The notes under the pieces are model-generated. The model was given only the letters and a program-made list of their open reading frames with translations, did not search any database and had not been told where the DNA came from. 8,026 nucleotides of DNA. Source: UBA2329 sp964577215. Its GTDB lineage: Bacteria; Bacteroidota; Bacteroidia; Chitinophagales; Saprospiraceae. Positions 1 to 7,600 of the stretch are shown here, piece by piece. Numbering within the stretch: position 1 is the first letter of the stretch; each line of letters starts with the position of its first letter. Both the position numbers and the translations under genes were made by a program. The stretch is from NCBI GenBank assembly GCA_964577215.1, contig CAZNYK010000156.1:1-8026 (forward strand). The letters run 5' to 3'.

Positions 1-23
1 ATCCGGGCAAGACCGCCGCTGCG

Positions 24-3000
24 CTACCCTGCCACGCTACCCAGGCCGCGTTCCATCTCTTCCTCCGTCCATCCCTTGCGGCGGGCGTAGTCTTCGGCCT
101 GGTCGCCGGCGATCTCGCTGATGCCGAAGTACCTGGCCTCCGGGTGCGAGAAATACCAGCCGCTCACTGATGCCGCCGGATGCATGGCATAACTCTCCGT
201 GAGGCGTATGCCGGTGCGGGTATCCGCGTCGAGCAAGCGCCAGAGCGTTTGTTTTTCGCTGTGCTCCGGGCAGGCCGGGTAGCCGGGAGCAGGGCGGATG
301 CCCTGGTATTTTTCTTCAATGAGCGATTGACTGTCAAGACTTTCGTGTGTAGCATACCCCCAGAACTCGCGACGCACGCGCTCGTGCAGGCGCTCGGCGA
401 GCGCTTCGGCCAGCCGGTCGGCTAAAGCTTTGAGCAGGATGGAGTGGTAGTCGTCGTGATCCTGCTCGAATCGCCGGATGTGGTCTTCTATGCCGATGCC
501 GGCGGTGACGGCGAAAGCGCCGATGTAGTCGGGCAGGCCTGTGGACTTGGGCGCGATGAAGTCGCTCAGGCAATAATTGGGCAGGCCGGGGGCTTTCCGG
601 GCCTGCTGGCGCAAGTGGTGCAGGGTGGCGATGACTTCCCGGCGCGACCCGTCTTTAAAAATCTCTATATCGTCGCCTGTGCTGTTGGCCGGGAAAAGAC
701 CCAATACAGCCTGGGCGCTGATCCATTTTTCATCGATGATACGGCGCAACAAATGCTGCGCGTCGTGGTAGAGGCGGCGGGCTTCCGTGCCGACGATATT
801 GTCGTCTAAGATGGCGGGAAACTTACCTGCCAATTCCCAAGTGGCGAAAAAAGGCGTCCAGTCTATGTATTCGGTCAGTTCTTCCAGTGGGTAGGGGGCG
901 ATGCCGTGCACACCGGGCTTTGCAGGCGCAGGCGGCTCGTAGTTGCTCCAGTTGATGGGAACGGCGTTGGCGCGGGCCTCCGCTATGGACAGGAACGTTT
1001 TGGAGGCTTTGCGGCCGGCGCGTTGCTCGCGAATGCGAACGTAGCCCTGCTTCACATCCAAAATGAAATTGCTGCGCGCATCGGTGTCGGGCGAAAGCAG
1101 TGCGCCTGCTACGGCCACGCTGCGGGAGGCATCGAGCACGTGTACCACGGGGCCGCTGTACTGCGGCTCTATCTTCACCGCCGTGTGGGTGCGCGAAGTG
1201 GTGGCGCCGCCGATGAGCAGCGGGATGGTAAACCCCTGGCGCTCCATTTCCTTGGCCACGTGTACCATTTCGTCCAAGGAAGGCGTGATCAGCCCGCTGA
1301 GGCCGATGATGTCCACTGCGTGTTCCCGGGCGGCGTCTAAAATTTGCTGCGCGGGTACCATTACGCCGAGGTCCACGATGTCGTAATTGTTACAGCCCAG
1401 CACCACGCCCACGATGTTTTTGCCAATGTCGTGCACATCGCCTTTTACCGTGGCCATGAGGATGCGGCCTTTGGCGCTTTGGTCGCCGGCAGCCTGCTTG
1501 TCGGCTTCGATGAAAGGCTGGAGGTAAGCTACGGCTTTCTTCATCACGCGGGCGCTTTTGACTACTTGGGGCAGGAACATCTTTCCTGAGCCAAAGAGGT
1601 CGCCCACCACGTTCATGCCGTCCATGAGCGGACCTTCGATGACAGCCAGCGGACCGGGGTACTTCTGCCGGGCTTCTTCGGTGTCTTCCTCAATGTAGTC
1701 GGCAATACCTTTAACCAAGGCATGGCTGAGGCGGCCTTCCACGGTGTCGTTGCGCCAGGCAGTATCTTTTTGCAGCACGCGGCCCCCGCCCTTGATGCGT
1801 TCGGCGTAGTCGGTGAGCGCTTCGGTAGCTTTTGGGTGGCGGTTGAAGAGCACGTCTTCCACGAGTTGCAGGAGGTCTTTGGGTATTTCTTCATACACCT
1901 CGATCATTCCGGCGTTGACGATACCCATATCCATGCCCGCACGGATGGCGTGGTAGAGGAAGGCCGAGTGCATGGCTTCGCGTACGCGGTCGTTGCCCCG
2001 GTAAGAGAAGGAGATATTGCTCACGCCGCCGCTCACCCTGGCGCCGGGGCAGCGCTGCTTGATGAGGCGGGTAGCTTCTATATAGTTGATGGCGTATTGG
2101 TTATGCTCTTCGATGCCGGTAGCCACGGCAAAGATGTTGGGATCGAAGATGATGTCCTGGGGTTTGAAATGCAGTTGTCGGGTGAGGATGCGGTAGGCGC
2201 GCTCACATATTTCAACCTTGCGCTCAATGGTGTCGGCCTGGCCTTGCTCGTCAAAGGCCATGACCACCGCGGCAGCCCCGTAGCGCTGCACGATGCGGGC
2301 CTGCCGGATGAACTCCGCCTCGCCTTCCTTGAGGGAAATGGAATTGACCACGCATTTGCCCTGCACGCACTTCAGCCCAGCCTCGATGACGGAAAATTTG
2401 GAGGAATCGATCATCACAGGCACCTTGGCGATCTCCGGCTCGGCCATTACCAAGTGCAGGAATTCCATCATGGCCTTTTCGGAGTCGAGCAGGCCTTCAT
2501 CCATGTTTATGTCTATGATCTGGGCGCCGTTTTCCACCTGCTGGCGGGCCACTTCGAGGGCGGCGGGGTAGTCGCCATTGAGGATGAGTTTGGCAAACTG
2601 CCGGGAGCCGGTCACATTGGTGCGCTCGCCCACATTCACGAAGTTGGTGTCCGGACGGATGACGAGGGGTTCCAACCCGCTGAGCATGGCATAGGGTTTG
2701 AGCTCGGGTATTTGCCGGGGCGACAGGCCCTGCACGGCCTCAGCCATGGCGCGGATGTGGGCGGGGGTGGTACCGCAACATCCGCCGATGATATTGACAA
2801 ATCCGCTGGAGGCAAAGTCGCGAATGTAATTTTTCATTTCTTCGGCGCCCTGGTCGTACTCGCCGAATTCGTTGGGCAGGCCGGCATTGGGGTATGCGCT
2901 GACGAAGCAATCGGCAATGTCGGACAGCGCCTCGATGTGAGGGCGCATTTCTTTGGCGCCGAGGGCGCAGTTGAGTCCGACGCTGAGCAGGTTGGGGCGA

Positions 3001-3695
3001 TTGATGGAAATGAAAAAAGCTTCTACCGTTTGACCGGAAAGCGTGCGGCCGCTGGCATCGGTAATGGTGCCGGAAATCATAACGGGCAGTTCGATGCCGC
3101 GCTCAGAGAAGAGCAGGTCAATGGCGGCCAATGCCGCTTTGGCATTGAGGGTGTCGAATATGGTTTCCACCAAAAGAATATCGGCGCCGCCATCCACCAA
3201 ACCTTTGGCCTGATCGTAATAGGCTTGTTGCAGGTCGTCGAAGGTGACGGCGCGGAAGCCGGGGTTGTTTACGTCGGGTGAAAGGGAGGCGGTTTTGTTG
3301 GTAGGGCCTATGGCGCCGGCCACGAAGCGGGGCTTGTCCGTGCTTTGAAAGGCATCCGCGGCTTTCCGGGCGATGCGGGCAGCGGCGAGATTGATCTCGC
3401 AGGCGAGGTCTTGCATGTCGTAGTCGGCCTGCGAGATGGAAGTGGCGTTGAAGGTATTGGTCTCTATGATGTCGGCGCCGGCCTCCAGGTAAGCGCGGTG
3501 TATGGCCTCGATGATGTGTGGTTGGGTGAGGCAGAGTATGTCGTTGTTGCCTTTGATATCGCGGTGGTAATGAGCGAATCGCTCGCCGCGGTAGTCGGCT
3601 TCAGTCAGTTGGTACTGCTGTATCATGGTGCCCATGGCGCCGTCGAGTACGAGGATGCGGCGGCGCAGGAGGTCGGGAAGGATATTGTGGTCCAT
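24..3695 (-). CDS. metH: Cobalamin-dependent methionine synthase (5-methyltetrahydrofolate--homocysteine methyltransferase), full length
   Basis: Cytosolic enzyme that moves the methyl group of 5-methyltetrahydrofolate to homocysteine via methylcobalamin, yielding methionine and tetrahydrofolate. At 1223 residues it has the full E. coli-type architecture. The homocysteine/zinc domain (about 8-325) has zinc ligands Cys243 (LNCALG) and Cys306-Cys307 (GGCCGTTP). The pterin domain is about 350-615 and the cobalamin cap about 645-738. The cobalamin domain (about 743-880) has DVHDIGKN with lower-ligand His755, then GLSGLITPSLDEM. The AdoMet reactivation domain (about 895-1215) has Asp945, RPAPGYP from Arg1134, and YFSHPEARYF with Tyr1189. 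The ATG at 3693-3695 places MGTM at the usual distance; the stop is TAG. No Shine-Dalgarno is visible. Only 40 bases of upstream sequence precede the run of Ns, so promoter and regulation cannot be read. No frameshift or lost catalytic residue was seen. Family assignment is essentially certain. Confidence 0.98.
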   Translation of the reverse strand: MDHNILPDLLRRRILVLDGAMGTMIQQYQLTEADYRGERFAHYHRDIKGNNDILCLTQPHIIEAIHRAYLEAGADIIETNTFNATSISQADYDMQDLACEINLAAARIARKAADAFQSTDKPRFVAGAIGPTNKTASLSPDVNNPGFRAVTFDDLQQAYYDQAKGLVDGGADILLVETIFDTLNAKAALAAIDLLFSERGIELPVMISGTITDASGRTLSGQTVEAFFISINRPNLLSVGLNCALGAKEMRPHIEALSDIADCFVSAYPNAGLPNEFGEYDQGAEEMKNYIRDFASSGFVNIIGGCCGTTPAHIRAMAEAVQGLSPRQIPELKPYAMLSGLEPLVIRPDTNFVNVGERTNVTGSRQFAKLILNGDYPAALEVARQQVENGAQIIDINMDEGLLDSEKAMMEFLHLVMAEPEIAKVPVMIDSSKFSVIEAGLKCVQGKCVVNSISLKEGEAEFIRQARIVQRYGAAAVVMAFDEQGQADTIERKVEICERAYRILTRQLHFKPQDIIFDPNIFAVATGIEEHNQYAINYIEATRLIKQRCPGARVSGGVSNISFSYRGNDRVREAMHSAFLYHAIRAGMDMGIVNAGMIEVYEEIPKDLLQLVEDVLFNRHPKATEALTDYAERIKGGGRVLQKDTAWRNDTVEGRLSHALVKGIADYIEEDTEEARQKYPGPLAVIEGPLMDGMNVVGDLFGSGKMFLPQVVKSARVMKKAVAYLQPFIEADKQAAGDQSAKGRILMATVKGDVHDIGKNIVGVVLGCNNYDIVDLGVMVPAQQILDAAREHAVDIIGLSGLITPSLDEMVHVAKEMERQGFTIPLLIGGATTSRTHTAVKIEPQYSGPVVHVLDASRSVAVAGALLSPDTDARSNFILDVKQGYVRIREQRAGRKASKTFLSIAEARANAVPINWSNYEPPAPAKPGVHGIAPYPLEELTEYIDWTPFFATWELAGKFPAILDDNIVGTEARRLYHDAQHLLRRIIDEKWISAQAVLGLFPANSTGDDIEIFKDGSRREVIATLHHLRQQARKAPGLPNYCLSDFIAPKSTGLPDYIGAFAVTAGIGIEDHIRRFEQDHDDYHSILLKALADRLAEALAERLHERVRREFWGYATHESLDSQSLIEEKYQGIRPAPGYPACPEHSEKQTLWRLLDADTRTGIRLTESYAMHPAASVSGWYFSHPEARYFGISEIAGDQAEDYARRKGWTEEEMERGLGSVAG

Positions 3696-3735
3696 TGGAT
3701 GTTTGCGGCTGAAAGATTGTGTTTGCGAAACGTTG

Positions 3736-3835
3736 NNNNNNNNNNNNNNNNNNNNNNNNNNNNNNNNNNNNNNNNNNNNNNNNNNNNNNNNNNNNNNNNN
3801 NNNNNNNNNNNNNNNNNNNNNNNNNNNNNNNNNNN
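3736..3835. other. Assembly gap (100 N)
   Basis: Exactly 100 consecutive Ns, the conventional placeholder for a scaffold gap of unknown size. It separates the metH leader from the start of a short minus-strand reading frame. The true missing length is probably more than 100 bases, because the gene entering from the right has only ten readable codons and the metH promoter is also absent. Reading frames drawn across the Ns are not evidence of coding. Confidence 0.97.
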
Positions 3836-3867
3836 ATCAACTCCAATTTGACAGCCTGTGCATTCAT
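3836..3867 (-). CDS. 5' end of a small gene cut by the gap; possible antitoxin-like protein
   Basis: A minus-strand ATG at 3865-3867 opens ten codons reading MNAQAVKLEL, followed by AT and then Ns, so the next residue is Ile or Met. The start resembles a family of short Bacteroidota proteins that begin roughly M-N-x-Q-A-x-K-L-x-L-I and are often annotated as addiction-module or antitoxin-like, next to RelE/ParE-type toxins. That resemblance is from memory and covers very few residues. Independent support comes from a perfect Bacteroidota-type promoter about 35 bases upstream and an AT-rich leader (TTAAAAATATTTGCT) just before the ATG, which fit a real start. If correct, the remainder of the gene, and perhaps a partner toxin, lies in the gap between here and metH. 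It could also be a chance ATG. Confidence 0.42.
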
Positions 3868-3880
3868 AGCAAATATTTTT

Positions 3881-3900
3881 AAGCCTGTACAGCTAGGCTT
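3881..3900 (-). promoter_or_regulatory. Inverted repeat (6-bp arms, 8-nt loop): weak terminator or leader element
   Basis: On the minus strand AAGCCT and AGGCTT form a perfect 6-bp stem around the loop AGCTGTAC. It lies 37 nt past the DUF2207 stop codon and 13 nt before the ATG of the truncated gene. The bases after the stem on the minus strand are AAAAATATTT rather than a T-run, so it is a poor intrinsic terminator in that direction; the plus direction also lacks a T-run. It overlaps the start point expected from the adjacent promoter, so it could be a 5'-leader hairpin or an operator. The structure is seen directly; the role is unresolved. Confidence 0.35.
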
Positions 3901-3902
3901 TG

Positions 3903-3934
3903 CAAATTTACATGAATTCTGTAACTCTCCCAAA
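3903..3934 (-). promoter_or_regulatory. Bacteroidota-type promoter (TTTG / TAnnTTTG)
   Basis: On the minus strand TTTG (3931-3934) is followed after exactly 20 nt by TAAATTTG (3903-3910). This is a perfect match to the Bacteroidetes primary sigma factor consensus of a -33 TTTG and a -7 TAnnTTTG at normal spacing. Transcription would start near 3895-3899, giving a leader of about 30 nt before the ATG at 3867. The -33 element sits 3 bases beyond the DUF2207 stop codon, so the downstream gene is probably its own unit rather than the tail of the upstream operon. It could in principle also feed metH if the gap is short. Confidence 0.5.
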
Positions 3935-3937
3935 CTC

Positions 3938-5590
3938 TCACCAACTCCCCCCGCCTCCGCCTCCGCTTCCTCCTCCACTGCTTCCTCCTCCACCGGAAGA
4001 GCTGCTGCTCGGGCTGCTGCCGAATACGGAGCCGATGTGATTGATCTCTTTGGGAAAACTCTCGGAGAACGAATTCCAGGAGCGGGTGGCGTCGCTGCCG
4101 TACATGCCGGGGCCGCTATACCAGGAAGGCGGCTGTGAAAGCAATCCCTCGAAATGTTTGTTCCACTGCTTGAGGTAGCCGAATGCCAGGGCATAGGGCA
4201 TGGTTTTATCGTAGTAGAGCGGGTCGTCCTGCATAAGGCGCTCGATGACGGGGCGCTCGGCCTTTTTGACAAACTCGCGGAAACCTTCGAGCTTGCGGTA
4301 AGTGTCGTTGCCCTCCGGAGTGCGTTTGTTGAACATAGAGGAAAAGATAAACAACAGCACGCCCGTCACGATCAATGCGATGCCGTCTAAGTTTTGCATA
4401 GCGAATACTGCCCAGCCGCCCCATCCGATAGCCGCCGCGCCGAGTACGGCCATCAGGCAGCCCATGGTTTTCTGGTCGGATTCGTACCAGCCCTGATCGT
4501 GGATCCACTTTTTGACGGCGATCTGTACAGCGGACAAATGTGTGTAAAACTTGTCTTTCAGGCTGTCAAGGTTCACTTGGTCGCCGGTGGAAAAGAGCGC
4601 GTTGAAGAATTGTTTTTCAAATGGCAGCAACTCAGGCCCGGCCTCTTTGAGCTTAAAAAAAACGACATTGCTTCTTTTCAGGAAGCCGCCTTCTTCCATC
4701 TCCAGGCGCAGGTAACCGAGGTTGGCTAAGTGGGGAATGAGGCAGAGCACATCTCTGTTGTCCACCATGTGATCCACGAATCCGCCGGCCACTGCCGGGG
4801 AGATGCCTGCCGGGGGGAAATACTCTGTCATAATGGTTTCCCGGCGGTTGCGGGCTAAGAACAAACCCAACAGGCCGGCTCCAAGAAAAAAAATGGGGGC
4901 GAATAAAAGCCCGTGCCGTTCGCGGAAGTAGGTCCAGGTATCCATTTCTTTGAAAGCGTCGCGGGGCAGGCGCACGGCAACGGTGAGGGCTTCTTCGGGC
5001 ATGAATTTTTGTGTGGCGCGACCTTCCACGTGGTTCGACATTACCTGCCATGCCGCATCTTGTCCCTTGGCGCCGTCGGGGCCGGTGTAACAAAGCACGT
5101 CCTCGTTGCTGAGGCGCAGGCCGCCGGGAAAGTCAAGCTCAAAGGAAAATGCCTCCGTCACTACCGGCCAGGAGGCGCCCAGCAGGTCCCAGTAAAATTC
5201 ACAATGCTCCTCAAAAAAATTGAGAGGATTGAGTACGCGGTAGCGGAGGCGGTAGGTTTGCCGGCCTTCCACCCACACGTCTTTGTCTCCGATTTTCAGG
5301 ATGAGGTTGTGGTTGCTCTTCGAGGTGCTGAATTTAAACCCGTCCACTTCAATATTGCGCAGGATGCGGTCCACCGTTTTGCCGTTCACTACGCTGCGCA
5401 GCGGTATCTGCCGGAAGATGCCGTGGCGCGGCTCGCTGAACTCCACCTCGATCACCTCCTCGAAGTCGGCGTGGCCTTCGGCAAAAAAAATAACGGCCAC
5501 GTGATAGTTAGTGATGGTAAAATACTCCGCTGAAGCCCGGTGGCCCAAAAGACAAAGCAGGGGCAGGAGCAACCAGAAACGCTTTTGCAT
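3938..5590 (-). CDS. DUF2207 family membrane protein with Gly/Ser-rich C-terminal tail
   Basis: A 550-residue predicted inner-membrane protein of the DUF2207 (YciQ-like) family, whose biochemical function is unknown. Residues 1-21 look like a cleavable signal peptide ending in RASA. An extracytoplasmic beta-rich domain follows (about 22-225) with the family-typical FYWDLLGASWPV at 132-143. Membrane segments lie near 227-246, 376-397 and 402-420. Between the first and second is a soluble region (250-375). After the third comes the conserved block REFVKKAERPVIERL with DKTMPYALAFG (about 438-471). The last 26 residues are almost entirely Ser and Gly and end in GGSW, a tail commonly seen in this family. 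The start lies 5 nt after the lemA stop, so the two are almost certainly cotranscribed. LemA and DUF2207 proteins are frequent neighbours, suggesting a shared envelope role, but no reaction can be assigned. Confidence 0.9.
   Translation of the reverse strand: MQKRFWLLLPLLCLLGHRASAEYFTITNYHVAVIFFAEGHADFEEVIEVEFSEPRHGIFRQIPLRSVVNGKTVDRILRNIEVDGFKFSTSKSNHNLILKIGDKDVWVEGRQTYRLRYRVLNPLNFFEEHCEFYWDLLGASWPVVTEAFSFELDFPGGLRLSNEDVLCYTGPDGAKGQDAAWQVMSNHVEGRATQKFMPEEALTVAVRLPRDAFKEMDTWTYFRERHGLLFAPIFFLGAGLLGLFLARNRRETIMTEYFPPAGISPAVAGGFVDHMVDNRDVLCLIPHLANLGYLRLEMEEGGFLKRSNVVFFKLKEAGPELLPFEKQFFNALFSTGDQVNLDSLKDKFYTHLSAVQIAVKKWIHDQGWYESDQKTMGCLMAVLGAAAIGWGGWAVFAMQNLDGIALIVTGVLLFIFSSMFNKRTPEGNDTYRKLEGFREFVKKAERPVIERLMQDDPLYYDKTMPYALAFGYLKQWNKHFEGLLSQPPSWYSGPGMYGSDATRSWNSFSESFPKEINHIGSVFGSSPSSSSSGGGGSSGGGSGGGGGGSW
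3941..4018 (-). repeat. Low-complexity Ser/Gly-coding tract
   Basis: This stretch encodes the last 26 residues of the DUF2207 protein, built from runs of GGA/GGC/GGG and AGC/AGT-type codons. On the plus strand it appears as imperfect cctccg/cctcct repeats. It is in frame and ends directly in the stop codon, so it is part of the protein. It is a likely spot for slippage or indels. Confidence 0.75.
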
Positions 5591-5595
5591 GGGTA

Positions 5596-6144
5596 TCAGA
5601 ATTGGACGTTCACGTTTTGGGTTTCCGCCTCGGCCACCTCGAAGTAATTCATCAGGTTGAACCCGAACATACTGGCCACCATATTGCTCGGAAACGACTC
5701 CACCGCATTGTTCATATCGCGGGCAGAGGCATTGTAGTATCGGCGGGCGCGCTGAATGCCCTCCTCCAGTTCGCTGAGTTTTTGTTGGAGGTGCAGGAAT
5801 TCCTGGTTGGCTTTCAGATCGGGGTAGCTCTCCGCAAGGGCAAATACCGATTTGAGGGCGCCGGCCAACGCGTTGTCGGCCGCTCCGCCGTCTTTGCCGC
5901 CGGCGGTCATGGCTTTGCTGCGCAGTTCGACGATTTTTTCCAGTGTGCTGCTCTCATACTGCGTGTATCCCTTGATGGTATTCACTAAGTTGGGGATGAG
6001 ATCGTAGCGCTGCTTGGTAAAGACGTCAATGGTCTTGAAGGCTTCTTCGGCGCCGTTGCGCAGGCGCACGAGCTTGTTATAGGTGCCCGCCAGGTATCCC
6101 CCGATGAGGACTACGACGAGAAGAGACAGAAAAATGAAAAGCAT
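5596..6144 (-). CDS. lemA: LemA family protein
   Basis: A 182-residue LemA-family protein of normal length. Residues 2-20 form an N-terminal membrane anchor, and the rest is expected to be an elongated alpha-helical bundle on the extracytoplasmic side. Family blocks in order are YNKLVRLRN (22-30), KQRYDLIPNLVNTIKGY (44-60), TLEKIVELRSKA (67-78), YPDLKANQEFLHLQQKL (107-123) and RRYYNASARDMNNAVESFPS (134-153). The C-terminus ends NVNVQF, like the hydrophobic ending usual in the family. The biochemical function is not established. The stop codon is 5 nt before the DUF2207 start, an arrangement seen in many genomes, so the pair probably act together at the membrane. The 65-bp upstream spacer shows no clear Shine-Dalgarno or consensus promoter, so the gene may be read through from the three upstream genes or have its own weak promoter. 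Confidence 0.95.
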   Translation of the reverse strand: MLFIFLSLLVVVLIGGYLAGTYNKLVRLRNGAEEAFKTIDVFTKQRYDLIPNLVNTIKGYTQYESSTLEKIVELRSKAMTAGGKDGGAADNALAGALKSVFALAESYPDLKANQEFLHLQQKLSELEEGIQRARRYYNASARDMNNAVESFPSNMVASMFGFNLMNYFEVAEAETQNVNVQF

Positions 6145-6172
6145 TTTCGGGATGGTTTTAAGGTTGAAAGAA

Positions 6173-6190
6173 AATCATTACCTAATGATT
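6173..6190 (-). promoter_or_regulatory. Perfect 8-bp inverted repeat upstream of lemA (operator or weak terminator)
   Basis: AATCATTA and TAATGATT are separated by only two bases in the 65-bp spacer between the five-TM protein gene and lemA. On the minus strand the right arm runs into TTTTCTTTC, so it could act as a weak, AT-rich attenuator or terminator (a 7-bp stem with a 4-nt loop). The near-continuous dyad is equally consistent with a binding site for a dimeric regulator, about 30 nt upstream of the lemA ATG. The symmetry is seen directly; the function is inference. Confidence 0.35.
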
Positions 6191-6209
6191 GCTGATAAAG
6201 GCTACAATG

Positions 6210-7280
6210 TTACGAATTATCCTTGATCCAGCGGTCGAGGATTTTGACCTGCTTGAATTTCGGTTTTTTCACGTGCGCCTGCGGCATTTCGTCAAAAGCG
6301 GCGCGCACTTGTCGTACGGCGGGGAGAAAGTCAACGCCCATGCCCCTGAATTGGTCCGCAGCGCTCAACATGCGCTCCGTGTTGAAGTGGTCCAGAGACC
6401 AATCGTTGAGGTGGTTGGAATCGGAAATATACTGGCGGATGTCTTGCGCCATGCGCTGAATGCTGCGGTTAAGCGCTTCCGGAAACAGGGCCTTGTCTTC
6501 CACCTCATTGGCATCCAAAAAGGTAAAGACCAAATAGTAGGCCTTGGTGTCCAGCAACCGGACGAGTTCCTGCTGCCATTCCGGGTTGGTCTTGATCTTG
6601 GCCAGCGCTTTTTCGCGCACGTCGGCATCCTGGTACCGGCCCGTGAAGGAGAGCAGGTTGGCCAAGTGGGTCATGGGGTCGGTATTTTCAATATCCAGCA
6701 AACGCTGATCGTGATAGCGTGCCTCGTCGCTCCGTATTTCGGCAATGCGCTCGGTAGCCCTGCGGTCTTTATACTGCATCCATTGTAAAAGGCAGCCGGC
6801 GCAGGCTACGGCGCTGATACCGAAAACGATACCCAGCGGTATTTTATAGGCTAAAGGCGATGCGGATTCCCGGATGGAGGGGTTGAGCAGGACGAACCCG
6901 GCAAGCAATAAAACGAGCGGAAACAATGCCGGCGCAATACCCGTGAGCGGGCGAACGGCAAAGGGTATCTGCTCGGCCGGCTCGAACCTCAGCATGGTAG
7001 CAAGCGCCGATACGATCATGATTGCCGCCAGGCCGCCGGCCGCCAAGAAAAACCGGGCCGCCCCACTGCCCGGGAGCCATGCGAAGCCGCCTTTCCAACC
7101 TATGATAACCGATGACAATACCATGCAGACCGCAAAAGCAAGGCTAAGCAAGATAACGCTCATGGCATAGCCGCCGGCAGCGTCGCCGGCACTGGACGGC
7201 TCCGGCCCGTAGGCCGTTGAAAGCAGCACAATGTAAATAATGGCTGCAAAGGCCAGCAGGATGTTTCCAATTACAATCAT
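6210..7280 (-). CDS. Hypothetical membrane protein, about five TM segments plus helical C-terminal domain
   Basis: A 356-residue protein I cannot place in a characterised family. Hydrophobic segments are visible near residues 4-22, 38-62, 74-97, 113-132 and 144-167. They are followed by a basic stretch (KDRRATER, 172-179) and a soluble, mostly helical C-terminal half of about 185 residues. That half includes EIRSDEARYHDQRLLDIENT and a region rich in Leu, Trp and Asp that could form HEAT- or TPR-like helical hairpins, though no repeat is clear enough to call. Charge distribution does not give a single consistent topology. The start overlaps the stop of the preceding small gene by 4 nt (ATGA), implying translational coupling, and lemA lies 65 bp downstream. 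It may be a membrane platform for its small coiled-coil neighbours. The frame is well supported by the overlap, the membrane pattern and length. Confidence 0.82.
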   Translation of the reverse strand: MIVIGNILLAFAAIIYIVLLSTAYGPEPSSAGDAAGGYAMSVILLSLAFAVCMVLSSVIIGWKGGFAWLPGSGAARFFLAAGGLAAIMIVSALATMLRFEPAEQIPFAVRPLTGIAPALFPLVLLLAGFVLLNPSIRESASPLAYKIPLGIVFGISAVACAGCLLQWMQYKDRRATERIAEIRSDEARYHDQRLLDIENTDPMTHLANLLSFTGRYQDADVREKALAKIKTNPEWQQELVRLLDTKAYYLVFTFLDANEVEDKALFPEALNRSIQRMAQDIRQYISDSNHLNDWSLDHFNTERMLSAADQFRGMGVDFLPAVRQVRAAFDEMPQAHVKKPKFKQVKILDRWIKDNS

Positions 7281-7594
7281 AGGTTGGTGATGATTTGCAG
7301 CAGGCGGGCCGCTTCTGCTTCCGGCTTGCCGCTGTTGCTCAATTTGGCTTTCAGGACTTCCAGCAACTCAGCTTCTACCTGCTTGCGCAGGGCGGGTACA
7401 TCGTCCTCCACGGCGCGTTGCGCCCGGTTTTCCCATTCGCGCAACATATCGTTCATTTTGTCCACGGAGGCAAAAGCCGCCTCGCGATCGGCAGCGGCCT
7501 CAGCTTGCAGCGCCTCTGCCTGGGCAACGGCTTGGGCCATCACGCGTTGCAGGGTGGCGGCGTAGGCCTCCATGTCGGGTATTTTGTTTTCCAT
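7277..7594 (-). CDS. Small helical coiled-coil protein, function unknown
   Basis: A 105-residue, acidic, alanine- and glutamate-rich protein with no signal peptide or membrane segment, expected to be cytosolic and almost wholly alpha-helical. Residues 10-62 and 67-88 have heptad-like spacing suggestive of coiled coil; a short GKPEAEAARLLQIITNL segment closes the protein. No enzymatic motif is visible. It starts 6 nt after the stop of the upstream small coiled-coil gene, and its TGA stop overlaps the ATG of the five-TM gene by 4 nt, so the three are surely one transcript and probably one complex. Its (V)MxQAVA block at 18-24 resembles IMQQALA at 7-13 of the upstream protein, which may reflect ancient duplication or only shared helical composition. 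I do not recognise the family. Confidence 0.75.
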   Translation of the reverse strand: MENKIPDMEAYAATLQRVMAQAVAQAEALQAEAAADREAAFASVDKMNDMLREWENRAQRAVEDDVPALRKQVEAELLEVLKAKLSNSGKPEAEAARLLQIITNL

Positions 7595-7600
7595 TTATTT

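Noticed and set aside
1722..3281. A 519-codon open frame on the plus strand inside metH
   Set aside because: It is the mirror frame of a fully conserved MetH coding region. Its translation is rich in His, Gly and Val with no recognisable domain, as expected for an antisense shadow in GC-rich DNA. Other plus-strand frames over metH, DUF2207 and lemA are rejected for the same reason.
3696..3735. Possible cobalamin or SAM riboswitch upstream of metH
   Set aside because: Only 40 bases of leader are available before the gap, with no recognisable conserved riboswitch box. Presence or absence cannot be judged.
3941..4018. Gly/Ser tract as a sign of frameshift or misassembly at the DUF2207 C-terminus
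   Set aside because: A Gly-rich tail ending in SW is common in this family and the frame stays open to a proper stop, so it is most likely genuine.
3601..4272. Minus-strand and plus-strand open frames crossing the Ns
   Set aside because: They stay open only because the Ns carry no stops. The coding evidence around them belongs to metH, the DUF2207 gene and the short MNAQAVKLEL start.
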